Source: Hyphococcus aureus (GTDB lineage: Bacteria; Pseudomonadota; Alphaproteobacteria; Caulobacterales; Parvularculaceae). From it: a stretch of DNA of 64,000 nucleotides. The stretch spans positions 930,001-994,000 of the forward strand of contig NZ_JBHRSH010000002.1 of assembly GCF_042643165.1 (NCBI RefSeq). Direction: 5' to 3'. The notes under the pieces were generated by a model. It did not search any database. It worked only from the letters and a program-made list of their open reading frames with translations, and was not told the DNA's origin. The translations under genes were made by a program, and so were the position numbers. Below, piece after piece: positions 1 through 7,965 of this stretch. Position 1 is the stretch's first letter. Each line of letters begins with the position of its first letter.

Positions 1-1353
1 TTCCACCTGACTGTGGCTGGAAAGGATCTGCTCAAGCAGAGTCGATCCTGCGCGCGGCATGCCAACGATAAAAATCGGATCGGGTTTTTTACAACCCTTG
101 CCTGCTTTTGCAGCGAACAGCGCGGGCGTCAGCACTTTTTTCAACCGATCAAGACGTACGGCCATCTCGTCTTCATCATAGACGATCTGTTTCTGGCGGA
201 TAGCGTTGCCCTGCTCATAGTGACGGAAAGAGGCTTCATATTCTTTCGCATCTTCCAGAGCTTTACCGAGAGCGAAATGAAGATGCAGACGGTCATCGTC
301 TTCAATATCAGTTCGCTGAAGCTGCGTTTCCATGGCCGTGATATCGTGCGGCTCAAAGCGGAAAGTTTTGAGATTTGCAAGGCTCCAATAGGCTTCACCA
401 AGGCTCGGTTGCAAATCGATGCTCCGCTTGTATGCATCGATAGAATCCGGTGTGCGGCCTACTGTCTTGAGTGCATGGCCATAGCTCATCCAAGCTTTTG
501 GCTGTTTCGGATATTCCTTCAACAAAGAGCCATAACTCTCGATCGCCTTTTCATATTCCCCAACACGCACCAGCGCCGATGAATATAATGTGCGATAATT
601 CGGATTCTTCGGATCGTTCCTGAGGAGAGTCTCCGCTTCGCTATAGGCCTCCTCCGACTTGCCAAGACGCAGTTCGATAATCGCCAAATTATGCCGCGCA
701 GCCGTAAAACTCGGCGCCAGTTCAATACAGCGCTGCAACAGATGTTCCGCATCCTGATAGCGCCCGATACGCGCGGCGAGTTCGGCCAGCATGCGGATTG
801 CGGCGACATCGGTCGGGTGCTGTTTGAGATACGCTTTAAGCAACCGTTCCGCGACGGGAATGTCATTGCGCGCGAGCGCGTCGGCGGCCTCCAACAAGCG
901 CGGATCTTTTGACGCCGTCTTGATGTGGCGCATATAGGCGCTGTCAGCGCCGCCCTCATCTCCCGCCAGCGTCAATTGATCGCCGAGCGCGCGCCAGGCG
1001 GTGGCGAGATTGGGATCAAGACTGAGCGCGCGTTCAAGCGAGCGAATGGCGCCCTTGCCCTCGCCCAGAGCGCCTAGCGCCAACCCCATTTCATAATGGG
1101 CGCCAGCCCAGCCGGCGTCTTCAGCGATCATTTGCTGAAGATAATCCAGCGCGCCTTTCGCATCGCCCTGCCGCCGCATCGCCGCAGCCAGCAGCACACG
1201 CGCATCGCGTTGACCCGGTATGGAGGCGATAATCGCCTTCGCCTGTTCGGCGGCGTGTTTGGGCGATTTCTCCAGAAGCGCCGCGCCGTGAGCAAGCGCG
1301 TCGGCGAGATTGCCGGTGGTCTTTTGTTCCTGTGGGGCGTCAGTTGTGCTCAT
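1..1353 (-). CDS. TPR-repeat sulfotransferase (3' end cut by window edge)
   Basis: Reading leftwards from an ATG at 1353, the frame stays open for 451 codons to the window edge, so the C-terminus is missing. Residues ~30-400 are alpha-helical tetratricopeptide-type repeats, with recurring A-W-x-x-[LY]-G and Y-x-x-A-I patterns. Near residue 425 the sequence changes to PDPIFIVGMPRAGSTLLEQI, the 5'-phosphosulfate-binding motif of PAPS-dependent sulfotransferases. The family joins N-terminal TPRs to a C-terminal sulfotransferase domain. The acceptor substrate cannot be told. A purine-rich GGAAA stretch precedes the start. The downstream neighbour lies outside the window. Confidence 0.85.
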   Translation of the reverse strand, partial: MSTTDAPQEQKTTGNLADALAHGAALLEKSPKHAAEQAKAIIASIPGQRDARVLLAAAMRRQGDAKGALDYLQQMIAEDAGWAGAHYEMGLALGALGEGKGAIRSLERALSLDPNLATAWRALGDQLTLAGDEGGADSAYMRHIKTASKDPRLLEAADALARNDIPVAERLLKAYLKQHPTDVAAIRMLAELAARIGRYQDAEHLLQRCIELAPSFTAARHNLAIIELRLGKSEEAYSEAETLLRNDPKNPNYRTLYSSALVRVGEYEKAIESYGSLLKEYPKQPKAWMSYGHALKTVGRTPDSIDAYKRSIDLQPSLGEAYWSLANLKTFRFEPHDITAMETQLQRTDIEDDDRLHLHFALGKALEDAKEYEASFRHYEQGNAIRQKQIVYDEDEMAVRLDRLKKVLTPALFAAKAGKGCKKPDPIFIVGMPRAGSTLLEQILSSHSQVE

Positions 1354-1434
1354 GGGGCTTTCCGTTTCCGCGAAAGCTTAGAGGGTGCGCGGAAACGCTG
1401 CAACTCCGGGGCTTGGTTAACTTGAACCTGCCAG

Positions 1435-3033
1435 TCAGGCCGCGAGCGGATTGCGCGCGTCCTTGAGGATCTCCCGCGCAGCATTGCGGCCCGGAAGCCC
1501 CGTTACGCCGCCGCCGGGATGAGCCCCCGCGCCGCAATGATAAAGCCTTTTCAACGCGCCGCGATAATCGCCATGCCCCAGCGCCGGGCGCGCCGCCCAC
1601 ATCTGATCGAGTGTCATGGCGCCATGCATGATATCGCCGCCGATAAGGCCGAACTTGTCTTCAAGGTCCTGCGGCGTCAGCACCATTCGTCCGAGAACGG
1701 AGCTTTTGAAATTCGGCGCATATTCATTCACCGTCTCGATGGCGAGATCGGCCACCTGCTCACGATAATCCGCCCATGACTTGCCGTCGGGGAGTTCAGG
1801 CGCGAATTGCTGACAGAACAGGCTCGCCACATGCTGGCCCGGAGGCGCGAGGCTGTCGTCTACAGTCGACGGGATCAGCATTTCGACAATCGGTTTTCTC
1901 GACCAGCCATATTGCTTGGCGTCGGTGAAAGCGCGGTCCATGTAATCAAGTGTTGGCGCGATGATGATGCCCGATTGGTGGTGCTCACCCGCCTCAGGCA
2001 GGCAGGTGAATTTCGGCAATTCCGAAAGCGCGACATTCATACGCAAGGTGCCGGAGCCGCAGCGCCAGCCATCCATGCGGCGCTTGAATTCCGGATCGAG
2101 CGCATCCGCCGGCGTCAGGCGGCCATAAAGCAGCTTCGGATTGACGTTGGAGACAACACGCTTTGCCGCGATCTCCTCCCCGTTTTCGAGAAGAACGCCA
2201 ACCGCTTCGCCGTCATCGACCAGCAGCGACTTCACCGGCGCGTCCGTCGTGATTTCTACGCCGGCGGCCTCACACGCCTTGCGCATGGCCTGCGTAATCG
2301 CGCCCATGCCGCCAACCGCATGACCCCACGCGCCTTTCACGCCGTTTACTTCGCCAAAGACATGATGCAGCAGAACATAGGCTGAGCCCGGCGTGTCGGG
2401 GCTGGCGTAATTGCCCACCACGGCGTCGAAACCAAATACGGCTTTCACCGGATCGGAATCGAACCAAGCATCAAGAAAGGTGCGCGCATTCTTGGTGAAG
2501 AGATCAAGTACGTCCTGATGCAATTGAAAATCGCCGCGCGCCACAGGCCACAATTGCGAGGCGGCGGAGAGCGCCGCGGAAAGCCCGCGCTTTGGATTGG
2601 GCGGTGTTTGCAACGAAATGTTGCGCAGGACATCCGCCACCGCTTCAAGACGCTCGTAATAGGCCGGCAGGCGGTCGGCGTCGGCGTTTGAAAACTTCCG
2701 GAACTCGGCTTGCGTCTGTTCAAGACCGCCGCCGGCTTTGAGATAGCGTCCGTCTTCGGTCGGCAGGAAATTAGATACTGGCCGGTTGATGACTTTGAGG
2801 CCCAGCGCCTCAAGACCCATATCGCGGATGACGACGGGATTTAGCAGGCTGACCGTGTAACTCGCGACGGAGTTGCGGAAACCGGGGTGAAACTCCTCGG
2901 TCACCGCGGCGCCGCCGACAACGTCGCGACGCTCACAGATCCTGACCGAAAGCCCGGCCCGAGCCAGATAATAAGCGCAGACAAGACCATTATGGCCGCC
3001 GCCGATCAGCACCGCATCGTAATTGCCCGCCAT
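1435..3033 (-). CDS. FAD-dependent oxidoreductase, phytoene desaturase / PYROXD2-like
   Basis: A protein of 532 residues opening with the dinucleotide-binding motif IGGGHNGLVCAYYLARAG, followed by an acidic residue and RRDVVGGAA, as in the phytoene-desaturase/amine-oxidase superfamily. A C-terminal FAD-contact segment (HCGAGAHPGGGVTGLPGRNA) is also visible. The same family includes human PYROXD2 and many uncharacterised bacterial enzymes. No carotenoid genes lie nearby, so a carotenoid role is not supported. A TTG at 3069 would add 12 residues, but the ATG at 3033 sits right before the flavin fold and fits better. It may follow the tRNA-Gly gene, which is on the same strand, but probably has its own promoter. 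Confidence 0.85.
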   Translation of the reverse strand: MAGNYDAVLIGGGHNGLVCAYYLARAGLSVRICERRDVVGGAAVTEEFHPGFRNSVASYTVSLLNPVVIRDMGLEALGLKVINRPVSNFLPTEDGRYLKAGGGLEQTQAEFRKFSNADADRLPAYYERLEAVADVLRNISLQTPPNPKRGLSAALSAASQLWPVARGDFQLHQDVLDLFTKNARTFLDAWFDSDPVKAVFGFDAVVGNYASPDTPGSAYVLLHHVFGEVNGVKGAWGHAVGGMGAITQAMRKACEAAGVEITTDAPVKSLLVDDGEAVGVLLENGEEIAAKRVVSNVNPKLLYGRLTPADALDPEFKRRMDGWRCGSGTLRMNVALSELPKFTCLPEAGEHHQSGIIIAPTLDYMDRAFTDAKQYGWSRKPIVEMLIPSTVDDSLAPPGQHVASLFCQQFAPELPDGKSWADYREQVADLAIETVNEYAPNFKSSVLGRMVLTPQDLEDKFGLIGGDIMHGAMTLDQMWAARPALGHGDYRGALKRLYHCGAGAHPGGGVTGLPGRNAAREILKDARNPLAA

Positions 3034-3160
3034 GTAATCAACCTGTGTTGGGGAGAAAGGAAGCGACAAGACCTATCGCCGCTCAAAGCGAAAGACAATC
3101 TCCCGAAACCTTCGCGTATTGCGCAGAATGTTGACATTCAACAGATTTCTGGGGGGCGTC

Positions 3161-3234
3161 TGGAGCGGGTAGCGGGAATCGAACCCGCATCTTGAGCTTG
3201 GAAGGCTCCGACTCTACCATTGAGCTATACCCGC
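3161..3234 (-). tRNA. trnG: tRNA-Gly (anticodon TCC)
   Basis: Read on the minus strand, the 74-base gene folds as a standard cloverleaf. The acceptor arm is GCGGGTA/TACCCGC, the D-arm GCTC/GAGT, the anticodon loop CTTCCAA gives anticodon TCC, the T-arm is GCGGG/CCCGC around TTCGATT, and a templated CCA lies at 3161-3163. The base of the anticodon stem carries a G-A mismatch, which I also recall in other alphaproteobacterial copies. Confidence 0.95.
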
Positions 3235-3338
3235 GCCGAGCCCGGAAAATACGCGAACATTCCGGGATTACAATTACTTGCCGAAACTTTTTTGTCCCCG
3301 GCGTCGAACCGCGTTTTGGCTTATCTTTCCTGCATCAT

Positions 3339-3734
3339 CTATTTCTCAGCCCGACGGTCAAACCGGGTCTGCGCCGCGTCGATCTCGCCAAGATGCGTTT
3401 TCGCCCACTCCCCGAGGGCGAGCACCGGCTCGCTGAGGGAATGCCCCAGATCGGTGAGCGAATATTCAACCTGCGGCGGGCTCGTCGGATAGGTCTTTCT
3501 GCTCACCAACCCGTCCCGCTCGAGATTGCGCAGGGTCCGCGTCAGCATCTGCTGTGAGATGCCGCTGACGGTGCGCTTGATTTCATTGAAGCGATAGGCG
3601 CGATCGCGCAGCAAAACCACGATCAACACGCTCCATTTGTCCCCGAGACGAGAGAGCACGCGGCTCACCTTGGGGCATTCCTCGTGAAACAGATCGTCTA
3701 TCTTGGCGGTCATATCGGTGTGACCTGGTCCCAT
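3339..3734 (-). CDS. HxlR-family winged-helix transcriptional regulator
   Basis: This 131-residue protein has the HxlR signature: an early cysteine (EECPKVSRVLSRLGDKWSVLIV), then FNEIKRTVSGISQQMLTRTLRNLERDGLVSR, the recognition helix and wing. Proteins of this group (HypR, QorR, YodB and relatives) often sense quinones or electrophiles through that N-terminal cysteine. The gene is divergent from an azoreductase at 3822, the usual setting for a local repressor. ATG codons at 3734 and 3713 are both possible starts, and the ribosome binding site does not decide between them. The redox-sensing role is inferred from family and context. Confidence 0.9.
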   Translation of the reverse strand: MGPGHTDMTAKIDDLFHEECPKVSRVLSRLGDKWSVLIVVLLRDRAYRFNEIKRTVSGISQQMLTRTLRNLERDGLVSRKTYPTSPPQVEYSLTDLGHSLSEPVLALGEWAKTHLGEIDAAQTRFDRRAEK

Positions 3735-3773
3735 TCCTGTGCGTTCTTGCGTTTAACACACACTCACATATTT

Positions 3774-3804
3774 AGTCCAAGTCAGTTTTTTAGACCTAGT
3801 GGAC
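3774..3804. promoter_or_regulatory. Candidate HxlR operator between regulator and azoR
   Basis: The 87-bp divergent spacer holds the arms TAGTCCA (3774-3780) and TGGAC (3800-3804), giving a GTCCA/TGGAC inverted repeat with about 19 bases between the arms, in an otherwise T-rich stretch. HxlR regulators usually bind such spacers. The arms are short, so this is a weak call. Confidence 0.3.
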
Positions 3805-3821
3805 CCAAAAAGGAATATCCC

Positions 3822-4412
3822 ATGAAACTCCTCCATATCGATTCCAGCATCCTCGGCGAGAACGCGGCCAGCCGGCCGATCACCGCCGCCATCGTCGACA
3901 AGTTGAAATCCGGCGACCCTGCGCTGGAGGTCACCTACAGAGACCTTGCCGCCGCGCCTCTGCCGCATCTAACGTTGGGGCACATGCCGGGCGACCAGAA
4001 CGCCTCTCCCGAACAGACCGAAAGCCAGGGCGTGCTTGATGAGTTCCTCGCCGCTGACATCGTCGTCATTGGCGCGCCCATGTATAATTTCACCATTCCG
4101 AGCCAGCTCAAGGCATGGCTGGACCGCGTCCTGATCGCCGGCAAAACCTTCAGATACACCGACAAAGGCGCCGAGGGCCTCGCAGGAGACAAACGCATCA
4201 TCGTCGCGGTGTCGCGCGGCGGGCTTTATGGGCCAGAAACGCCATCGGCGTCGGCGGAACATGTGGAGACGTATTTGCGCGCAGCGTTGGGCTTCATCGG
4301 CGTTTCCAATCCGGAATTCATCATCGCCGAAGGGCTGAAGCTCGGACCGGACGCCTATGACGCCGCGCTTTCCGGCGCGCTGCAACAAGCCGCTCAACTG
4401 AAACCGGTTTGA
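3822..4412 (+). CDS. azoR: FMN-dependent NADH-azoreductase
   Basis: A protein of 196 residues with a flavodoxin-like fold: MKLLHIDSSILGENAASR supplies the FMN-phosphate loop, APMYNFTIPSQLKAWLDRV is the hallmark AzoR segment that contacts the isoalloxazine, and SRGGLYG is the later flavin loop. The length matches the AzoR/AcpD family (about 200 residues), which reduces quinones and azo compounds with NAD(P)H in the cytoplasm. AAGGA lies eight bases before the ATG. The divergent HxlR regulator suggests induction by quinone or electrophile stress. Confidence 0.95.
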   Translation: MKLLHIDSSILGENAASRPITAAIVDKLKSGDPALEVTYRDLAAAPLPHLTLGHMPGDQNASPEQTESQGVLDEFLAADIVVIGAPMYNFTIPSQLKAWLDRVLIAGKTFRYTDKGAEGLAGDKRIIVAVSRGGLYGPETPSASAEHVETYLRAALGFIGVSNPEFIIAEGLKLGPDAYDAALSGALQQAAQLKPV

Positions 4413-4512
4413 GGTTCAGCCAGACAGGGGCCTCAAACGCATAGGGAATTGACCCGGGTCAATTGAATTACCGGCGTAGACACCCAAGATAGCACAAGAA
4501 CCTAAAGGAGAC

Positions 4513-4764
4513 ATGCCGATGGCCCACACACCTCACGAACTCGCCGAAGAGTTTCCCGAACATGCGGATCTTATTCACAAGCTGAAAACGGATGACGCCC
4601 ATTTCGCCAAACTCGCCGACGCCTATCATGAAGTGAACCGGGACATTCATCGGGTCGAGAGCCGGGTCGAGGCGGCGAGCGACGAACGCGAAGAAGAGTT
4701 GCGTAAAAAGCGGCTGCATCTGAAAGACGAGATCGCCGCCCTCCTAGCCAAGGCCGCCGCGTAA
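4513..4764 (+). CDS. DUF465 (YdcH-type) small coiled-coil protein
   Basis: An 83-residue, strongly charged protein. HELAEEFPEHADLIHKLKTDDAHFAKLADAYHEVNRDIHR is the conserved core of the DUF465/YdcH family, followed by a heptad-like helix ending in RKKRLHLKDEIAALLAKA. AAAGGAG is placed ideally before the ATG at 4513; a second ATG two codons later is possible. The function of the family is not established. It stands alone between azoR and a convergent membrane gene. Confidence 0.9.
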   Translation: MPMAHTPHELAEEFPEHADLIHKLKTDDAHFAKLADAYHEVNRDIHRVESRVEAASDEREEELRKKRLHLKDEIAALLAKAAA

Positions 4765-4779
4765 TTCTTACGCCCGCTC

Positions 4780-5412
4780 TTAAAGCTCATTTTTTCTGGG
4801 GCGGGCGTATCTCGGCGACGGAATGTTGAAAATAATCGCTGCGGCGCGAATGGCGAAAGTCGTAAGCGCCGCAATGATCGCCGCAGGGCTTTCGCCGAGC
4901 CCCAACGCCAACAGCCCCACATAAACGCCGGCGCCGATAAGCGCCGCTGTGGCGTAAATATCCTGCTTCAAAATCAGCGGCGGCTCGTTCAGAAGAACAT
5001 CCCGCACGACGCCGCCAAAGGTCGCGGTGACGGCGCCCATGAAAACAGCAATCATGGCGGGCGCGTTTGCGGCGAGCGCCGCCTGCGCGCCGAGCACCGC
5101 AAAAACCGCAAGCCCGACCGCATCGGCCCAGATCAGCGCCTTGAGGCGTGAGTCGATCAAAGGCTGCGCCAATGTCGCGACAGCCGCGCCCGCCAGACAG
5201 ATGAAAACCGCAGACGGCGACGCGATCCACCACACGGGAAACGAGCCGAGCAGCACATCGCGAATGGTGCCGCCGCCAACGCCCGTGACAAACGCGATCA
5301 TGGCGACGCCGAACAAATCCATGTCGTTGCGCAGCGCGGTCAGCGCGCCGGAAATCGCAAATACGAATAGCCCGATAATATTGAGCGCGGCGAAGATTTG
5401 AACAGTTTCCAT
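4780..5412 (-). CDS. TRIC / UPF0126 (YadS-YicG type) membrane protein
   Basis: About 210 residues with six or seven hydrophobic helices and two repeats of the family signature, TGVGGGTIRDVLLGSFPVWW near residue 55 and TATFGGVVRDVLLNEPP near residue 140. This twofold G-G-x-x-R-D-V-L repeat is diagnostic of the glycine-rich UPF0126 family, related to trimeric intracellular cation channels; prokaryotic members are K+-permeable trimers in the inner membrane. Of three ATGs (5445, 5424, 5412) the last has the best purine-rich site, GAAGAGG, so METVQIFAALN is preferred as the N-terminus. Confidence 0.88.
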   Translation of the reverse strand: METVQIFAALNIIGLFVFAISGALTALRNDMDLFGVAMIAFVTGVGGGTIRDVLLGSFPVWWIASPSAVFICLAGAAVATLAQPLIDSRLKALIWADAVGLAVFAVLGAQAALAANAPAMIAVFMGAVTATFGGVVRDVLLNEPPLILKQDIYATAALIGAGVYVGLLALGLGESPAAIIAALTTFAIRAAAIIFNIPSPRYARPRKNEL

Positions 5413-5530
5413 AGCCTCTTCCATGACCCGGCCGGTGAGCCCCATCGCTTGCGCTTGAAATCGGCCGACAGCCCTCTATGTGGTGGTTCATTCCTTAGCA
5501 AAACCCCTTCCATAAACGGAGAGAAATACG

Positions 5531-6211
5531 GTGACGACGAGATTGCAGCTTTCCCTGGCGGCGGCACTGATGCTTGCGCCGATCAACCTGGCGGCTGCCG
5601 ACGACTTCCAGCTCTGGACCGCCGTCTCCGCCAAAGGCCCGGTGAACGAGGACGGCCGTTTTCTTGTGTGGTTCGACGGCCATGCGCGATTTCGCGACGA
5701 CGCCGGCGATCTGGGCGTTTCGATTTTACGGCCCGGGCTGGGCTGGCGTTTGAACCGCGACCTTTCCCTGTGGGCGGGCTATGCCCGGGTGATTTCCCGT
5801 CAGGAAAATCGTGCGGATGTGGAGGAGCACCGGCTGTGGCAGCAGGCGACATATAATGTCGGGGAAGCGCTGGGCGGGTCCGTCACCGGACGCTCGCGGC
5901 TGGAGCAGCGGTTTATCGATGGCGGCGGCGATACGGGCTGGCGGGTGCGCCAATCCTTCCGCTACAGTCGGCCCTTGACCGGCACGCCCTTGTCCGCCGT
6001 CGTGTCCAATGAAACCTTCATTGCGTTAAATGACACCGATTGGGGCGCGGCGAGCGGCTATGATCAAAGCCGGAATTTCGTCGGCGTTAATTACAAGGCG
6101 ACGGACCATCTAGCCTTGGAAAGCGGATATATGCTCAACCATATCCGCCGCGAAAATGCTGCGGACGCCTTCAATCACGTGGTCTCCGTCTCGCTCAACC
6201 TCTCCCTTTAA
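5531..6211 (+). CDS. DUF2490 outer-membrane beta-barrel protein
   Basis: The gene starts with GTG after GGAGAGAAATACG and encodes 226 residues. Residues 1-23 form a signal peptide ending in LAAADD. The rest alternates polar and aromatic residues as in small outer-membrane barrels (FQLWTAVSAKG, LWAGYARVISRQENRADVEEHRLWQQ, SRLEQRF) and ends in a hydrophobic strand (VVSVSLNLSL), as needed for barrel insertion. The pattern is typical of DUF2490, whose function is unknown. It is convergent with the GNAT gene, the stops nearly touching. Confidence 0.8.
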   Translation: MTTRLQLSLAAALMLAPINLAAADDFQLWTAVSAKGPVNEDGRFLVWFDGHARFRDDAGDLGVSILRPGLGWRLNRDLSLWAGYARVISRQENRADVEEHRLWQQATYNVGEALGGSVTGRSRLEQRFIDGGGDTGWRVRQSFRYSRPLTGTPLSAVVSNETFIALNDTDWGAASGYDQSRNFVGVNYKATDHLALESGYMLNHIRRENAADAFNHVVSVSLNLSL

Positions 6212-6720
6212 GGGCATGCCGCAAGCGCTTCGTAGCCGGCGCGGGTCAGACGATAAACGATGCACTCATCCTGATCGAAGACGCGGCGTTCGACGAATTC
6301 AAAGCCAAGGCGCTCATAAAATCGCCTTGCGCGAATATTGCTTTCAAGCGGATCGATCACCACCGCCCTCACCTTTTCATCAGCGAAGCACCGGCCGAGC
6401 GCTGCAAGCATCATTTGCGTTCCGAGCCCGCGGCCAAGATCTTCTTCCTCGCCGATCCAGATGTCGATCGCGCGGAGATTGTCTTCGATCTCGCCCCAGT
6501 AATGTGAAGGCTCTTTCGCGGGGTCAATAATCTCCATCACGCCCACGGGCCGCCCGGCCTCTTCCGCGATGAGAAGCTCGCCCCAATCGGCATTTCGGGG
6601 AAGTTCATCGTCCCACTCATACCAATCGTCGTCGCCTCCCGCAGCTTTGACATGAGGTTTTTCATCCCACCGCCTCAACAGCGGGATGTCATCCTTTGTC
6701 GCTGGCCGAAGCGTAACCAC
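6208..6720 (-). CDS. GNAT acetyltransferase, AAC(6')-like
   Basis: A GTG start directly follows the stop codon of the acyl-CoA dehydrogenase (TAAGTG), so translation is probably coupled. The 170 residues show the GNAT core: LRPATKDDIPLLRRWDEKPHV at the N-terminus, the acetyl-CoA loop EEDLGRGLGTQMM near residue 95, and DPLESNIRARRFYERLGFEFV. The W-Y-E-W stretch and spacing resemble the aminoglycoside 6'-N-acetyltransferase branch. Position behind fadL and a dehydrogenase does not suggest drug resistance, so the substrate is open. Confidence 0.88.
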   Translation of the reverse strand: MVTLRPATKDDIPLLRRWDEKPHVKAAGGDDDWYEWDDELPRNADWGELLIAEEAGRPVGVMEIIDPAKEPSHYWGEIEDNLRAIDIWIGEEEDLGRGLGTQMMLAALGRCFADEKVRAVVIDPLESNIRARRFYERLGFEFVERRVFDQDECIVYRLTRAGYEALAACP

Positions 6721-7878
6721 TTACAAGGTGCGGGCGATCAGCAGCTTCATGATTTCGTTGGTGCCGCCATAGATGCGCTCGACGCGGCAATCAGCGTAAA
6801 GACGGCTGATGGGATATTCATCCATATAGCCGTAGCCGCCATGAAGCTGGAGGCATTTGTCGACGATTTCACCGCACATATCCGTCAGCAGCATCTTGCC
6901 CATGGACGCTGTCGCCGCATCAAGCTTGCCGTCGAGCAATTGCTGGGTGCAGCTGTCTACAAAGACGCGCGCCATGGTTGCTTTCGCCTTGCACTCGGCG
7001 AGCACGAATTGTGTGTTCTGAAACGCCATGACCGGACGGCCAAAGGCATGGCGTTCTTTCACATAATCGATCGTCAGCGTCAGCGCGCGCTCTATCTGCG
7101 CCATGGCGCCGACGGCGATTTGATGGCGCTCCTGCGGCAATTGCTCCATGAGCTGAATGAAGCCTTGGCCTTCCTCCGTACCGAGAAGATTTTCCGTCGG
7201 GATTTTCACGTCATTGAAAAACAGTTCCGAGGTGTCCTGCGCCTTGTTGCCCAGTTTTTTCAAATTGCGCCCGCGCTCGAAGCCTTCAACTTCATCGGTC
7301 TCAACCACCATCAGCGACACGCCTTTCGCGCCTTCCGATGGATCGGTTTTTGAAACAACGATAATGATATTCGCCGTCTGACCGTTGGTGATGAAGGTCT
7401 TCGACCCGTTCAGCACATATTGATTGCCGCTTTTGATTGCTGTCGTCCGCACCGCCTGCAGATCGGAGCCGGTGCCGGGCTCAGTCATCGCAATAGCGCC
7501 GACAAGCTCGCCCGTCGCCATTTTCGGCAGCCAGCGTTTTTTCTGTTCCTCAGTGCCGTAATGAAGGATGTAAGGCGCGACGATGCAGTTATGCAGACCG
7601 GCGCCAAAGCCTTCAACGCCCGCATAGCATTGCTGTTCCAGAAAGATCTGTTCATGGGCGAAATTGCCGCCCGCACCGCCATATTCCTCCGGCATCGACA
7701 TGCAAAGAAGCCCCTGCTCGCCAGCTTTCTCCCAGGCCCAGCGGTCGACCTTGCCTTGCTCGCGCCATTTCTCGACATGCGGGGCCAGTTCGCGCGAGAA
7801 AAATTTACCGACTTCGTCCTCGAAAAGCTCAAGATCGTCGGTTTTCCAGGCAGGGGTCGGGGTTTGCAGAACAGACAT
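6721..7878 (-). CDS. Acyl-CoA dehydrogenase, long-chain/isovaleryl type
   Basis: 385 residues of the ETF-linked acyl-CoA dehydrogenase family: AMTEPGTGSDLQAVRTTA is the flavin/substrate signature, NGSKTFITNG the second, and GGYGYMDEYPISRLYADCRV the C-terminal one. The loop that carries the catalytic Glu in medium-chain enzymes reads YGGTNEI here, with Gly in that place. The Glu of MEQLPQER in the preceding helix fits the alternative base used by long-chain and isovaleryl enzymes. It is co-directional with fadL 87 bp upstream and abuts a GNAT, suggesting a small fatty-acid uptake and oxidation operon. Confidence 0.92.
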   Translation of the reverse strand: MSVLQTPTPAWKTDDLELFEDEVGKFFSRELAPHVEKWREQGKVDRWAWEKAGEQGLLCMSMPEEYGGAGGNFAHEQIFLEQQCYAGVEGFGAGLHNCIVAPYILHYGTEEQKKRWLPKMATGELVGAIAMTEPGTGSDLQAVRTTAIKSGNQYVLNGSKTFITNGQTANIIIVVSKTDPSEGAKGVSLMVVETDEVEGFERGRNLKKLGNKAQDTSELFFNDVKIPTENLLGTEEGQGFIQLMEQLPQERHQIAVGAMAQIERALTLTIDYVKERHAFGRPVMAFQNTQFVLAECKAKATMARVFVDSCTQQLLDGKLDAATASMGKMLLTDMCGEIVDKCLQLHGGYGYMDEYPISRLYADCRVERIYGGTNEIMKLLIARTL

Positions 7879-7884
7879 GAACGG

Positions 7885-7912
7885 ACTCCGGGATTGACTG
7901 AATTCCCGGAGT
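7885..7912 (-). promoter_or_regulatory. Hairpin sequestering the acyl-CoA dehydrogenase ribosome binding site
   Basis: In the fadL-dehydrogenase spacer the minus strand carries ACTCCGGGA, a 10-base loop, then TCCCGGAGT, a perfect 9-bp stem ending six bases before the ATG at 7878. The GGAG that would serve as Shine-Dalgarno lies inside the 3' arm. It could be an mRNA structure limiting translation, a processing or attenuation site between the two genes, or a palindromic operator. The sequence alone does not decide. Confidence 0.5.
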
Positions 7913-7965
7913 AAATCGCATAAGTGACCTTAGGCGGCAATGGCGCCGTGCAGTCATCCGGGAAG

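Noticed and set aside
1435..3033. Carotenoid biosynthesis role for the phytoene-desaturase-like gene
   Set aside because: No crtB, crtE or crtY-like genes are nearby, and the sequence looks nearer to the PYROXD2-type branch.
3161..3234. G-A mismatch at the base of the tRNA-Gly anticodon stem as a sign of a pseudogene
   Set aside because: The same mismatch occurs, as I recall, in other alphaproteobacterial tRNA-Gly(TCC) genes, and every other arm and the CCA are intact.
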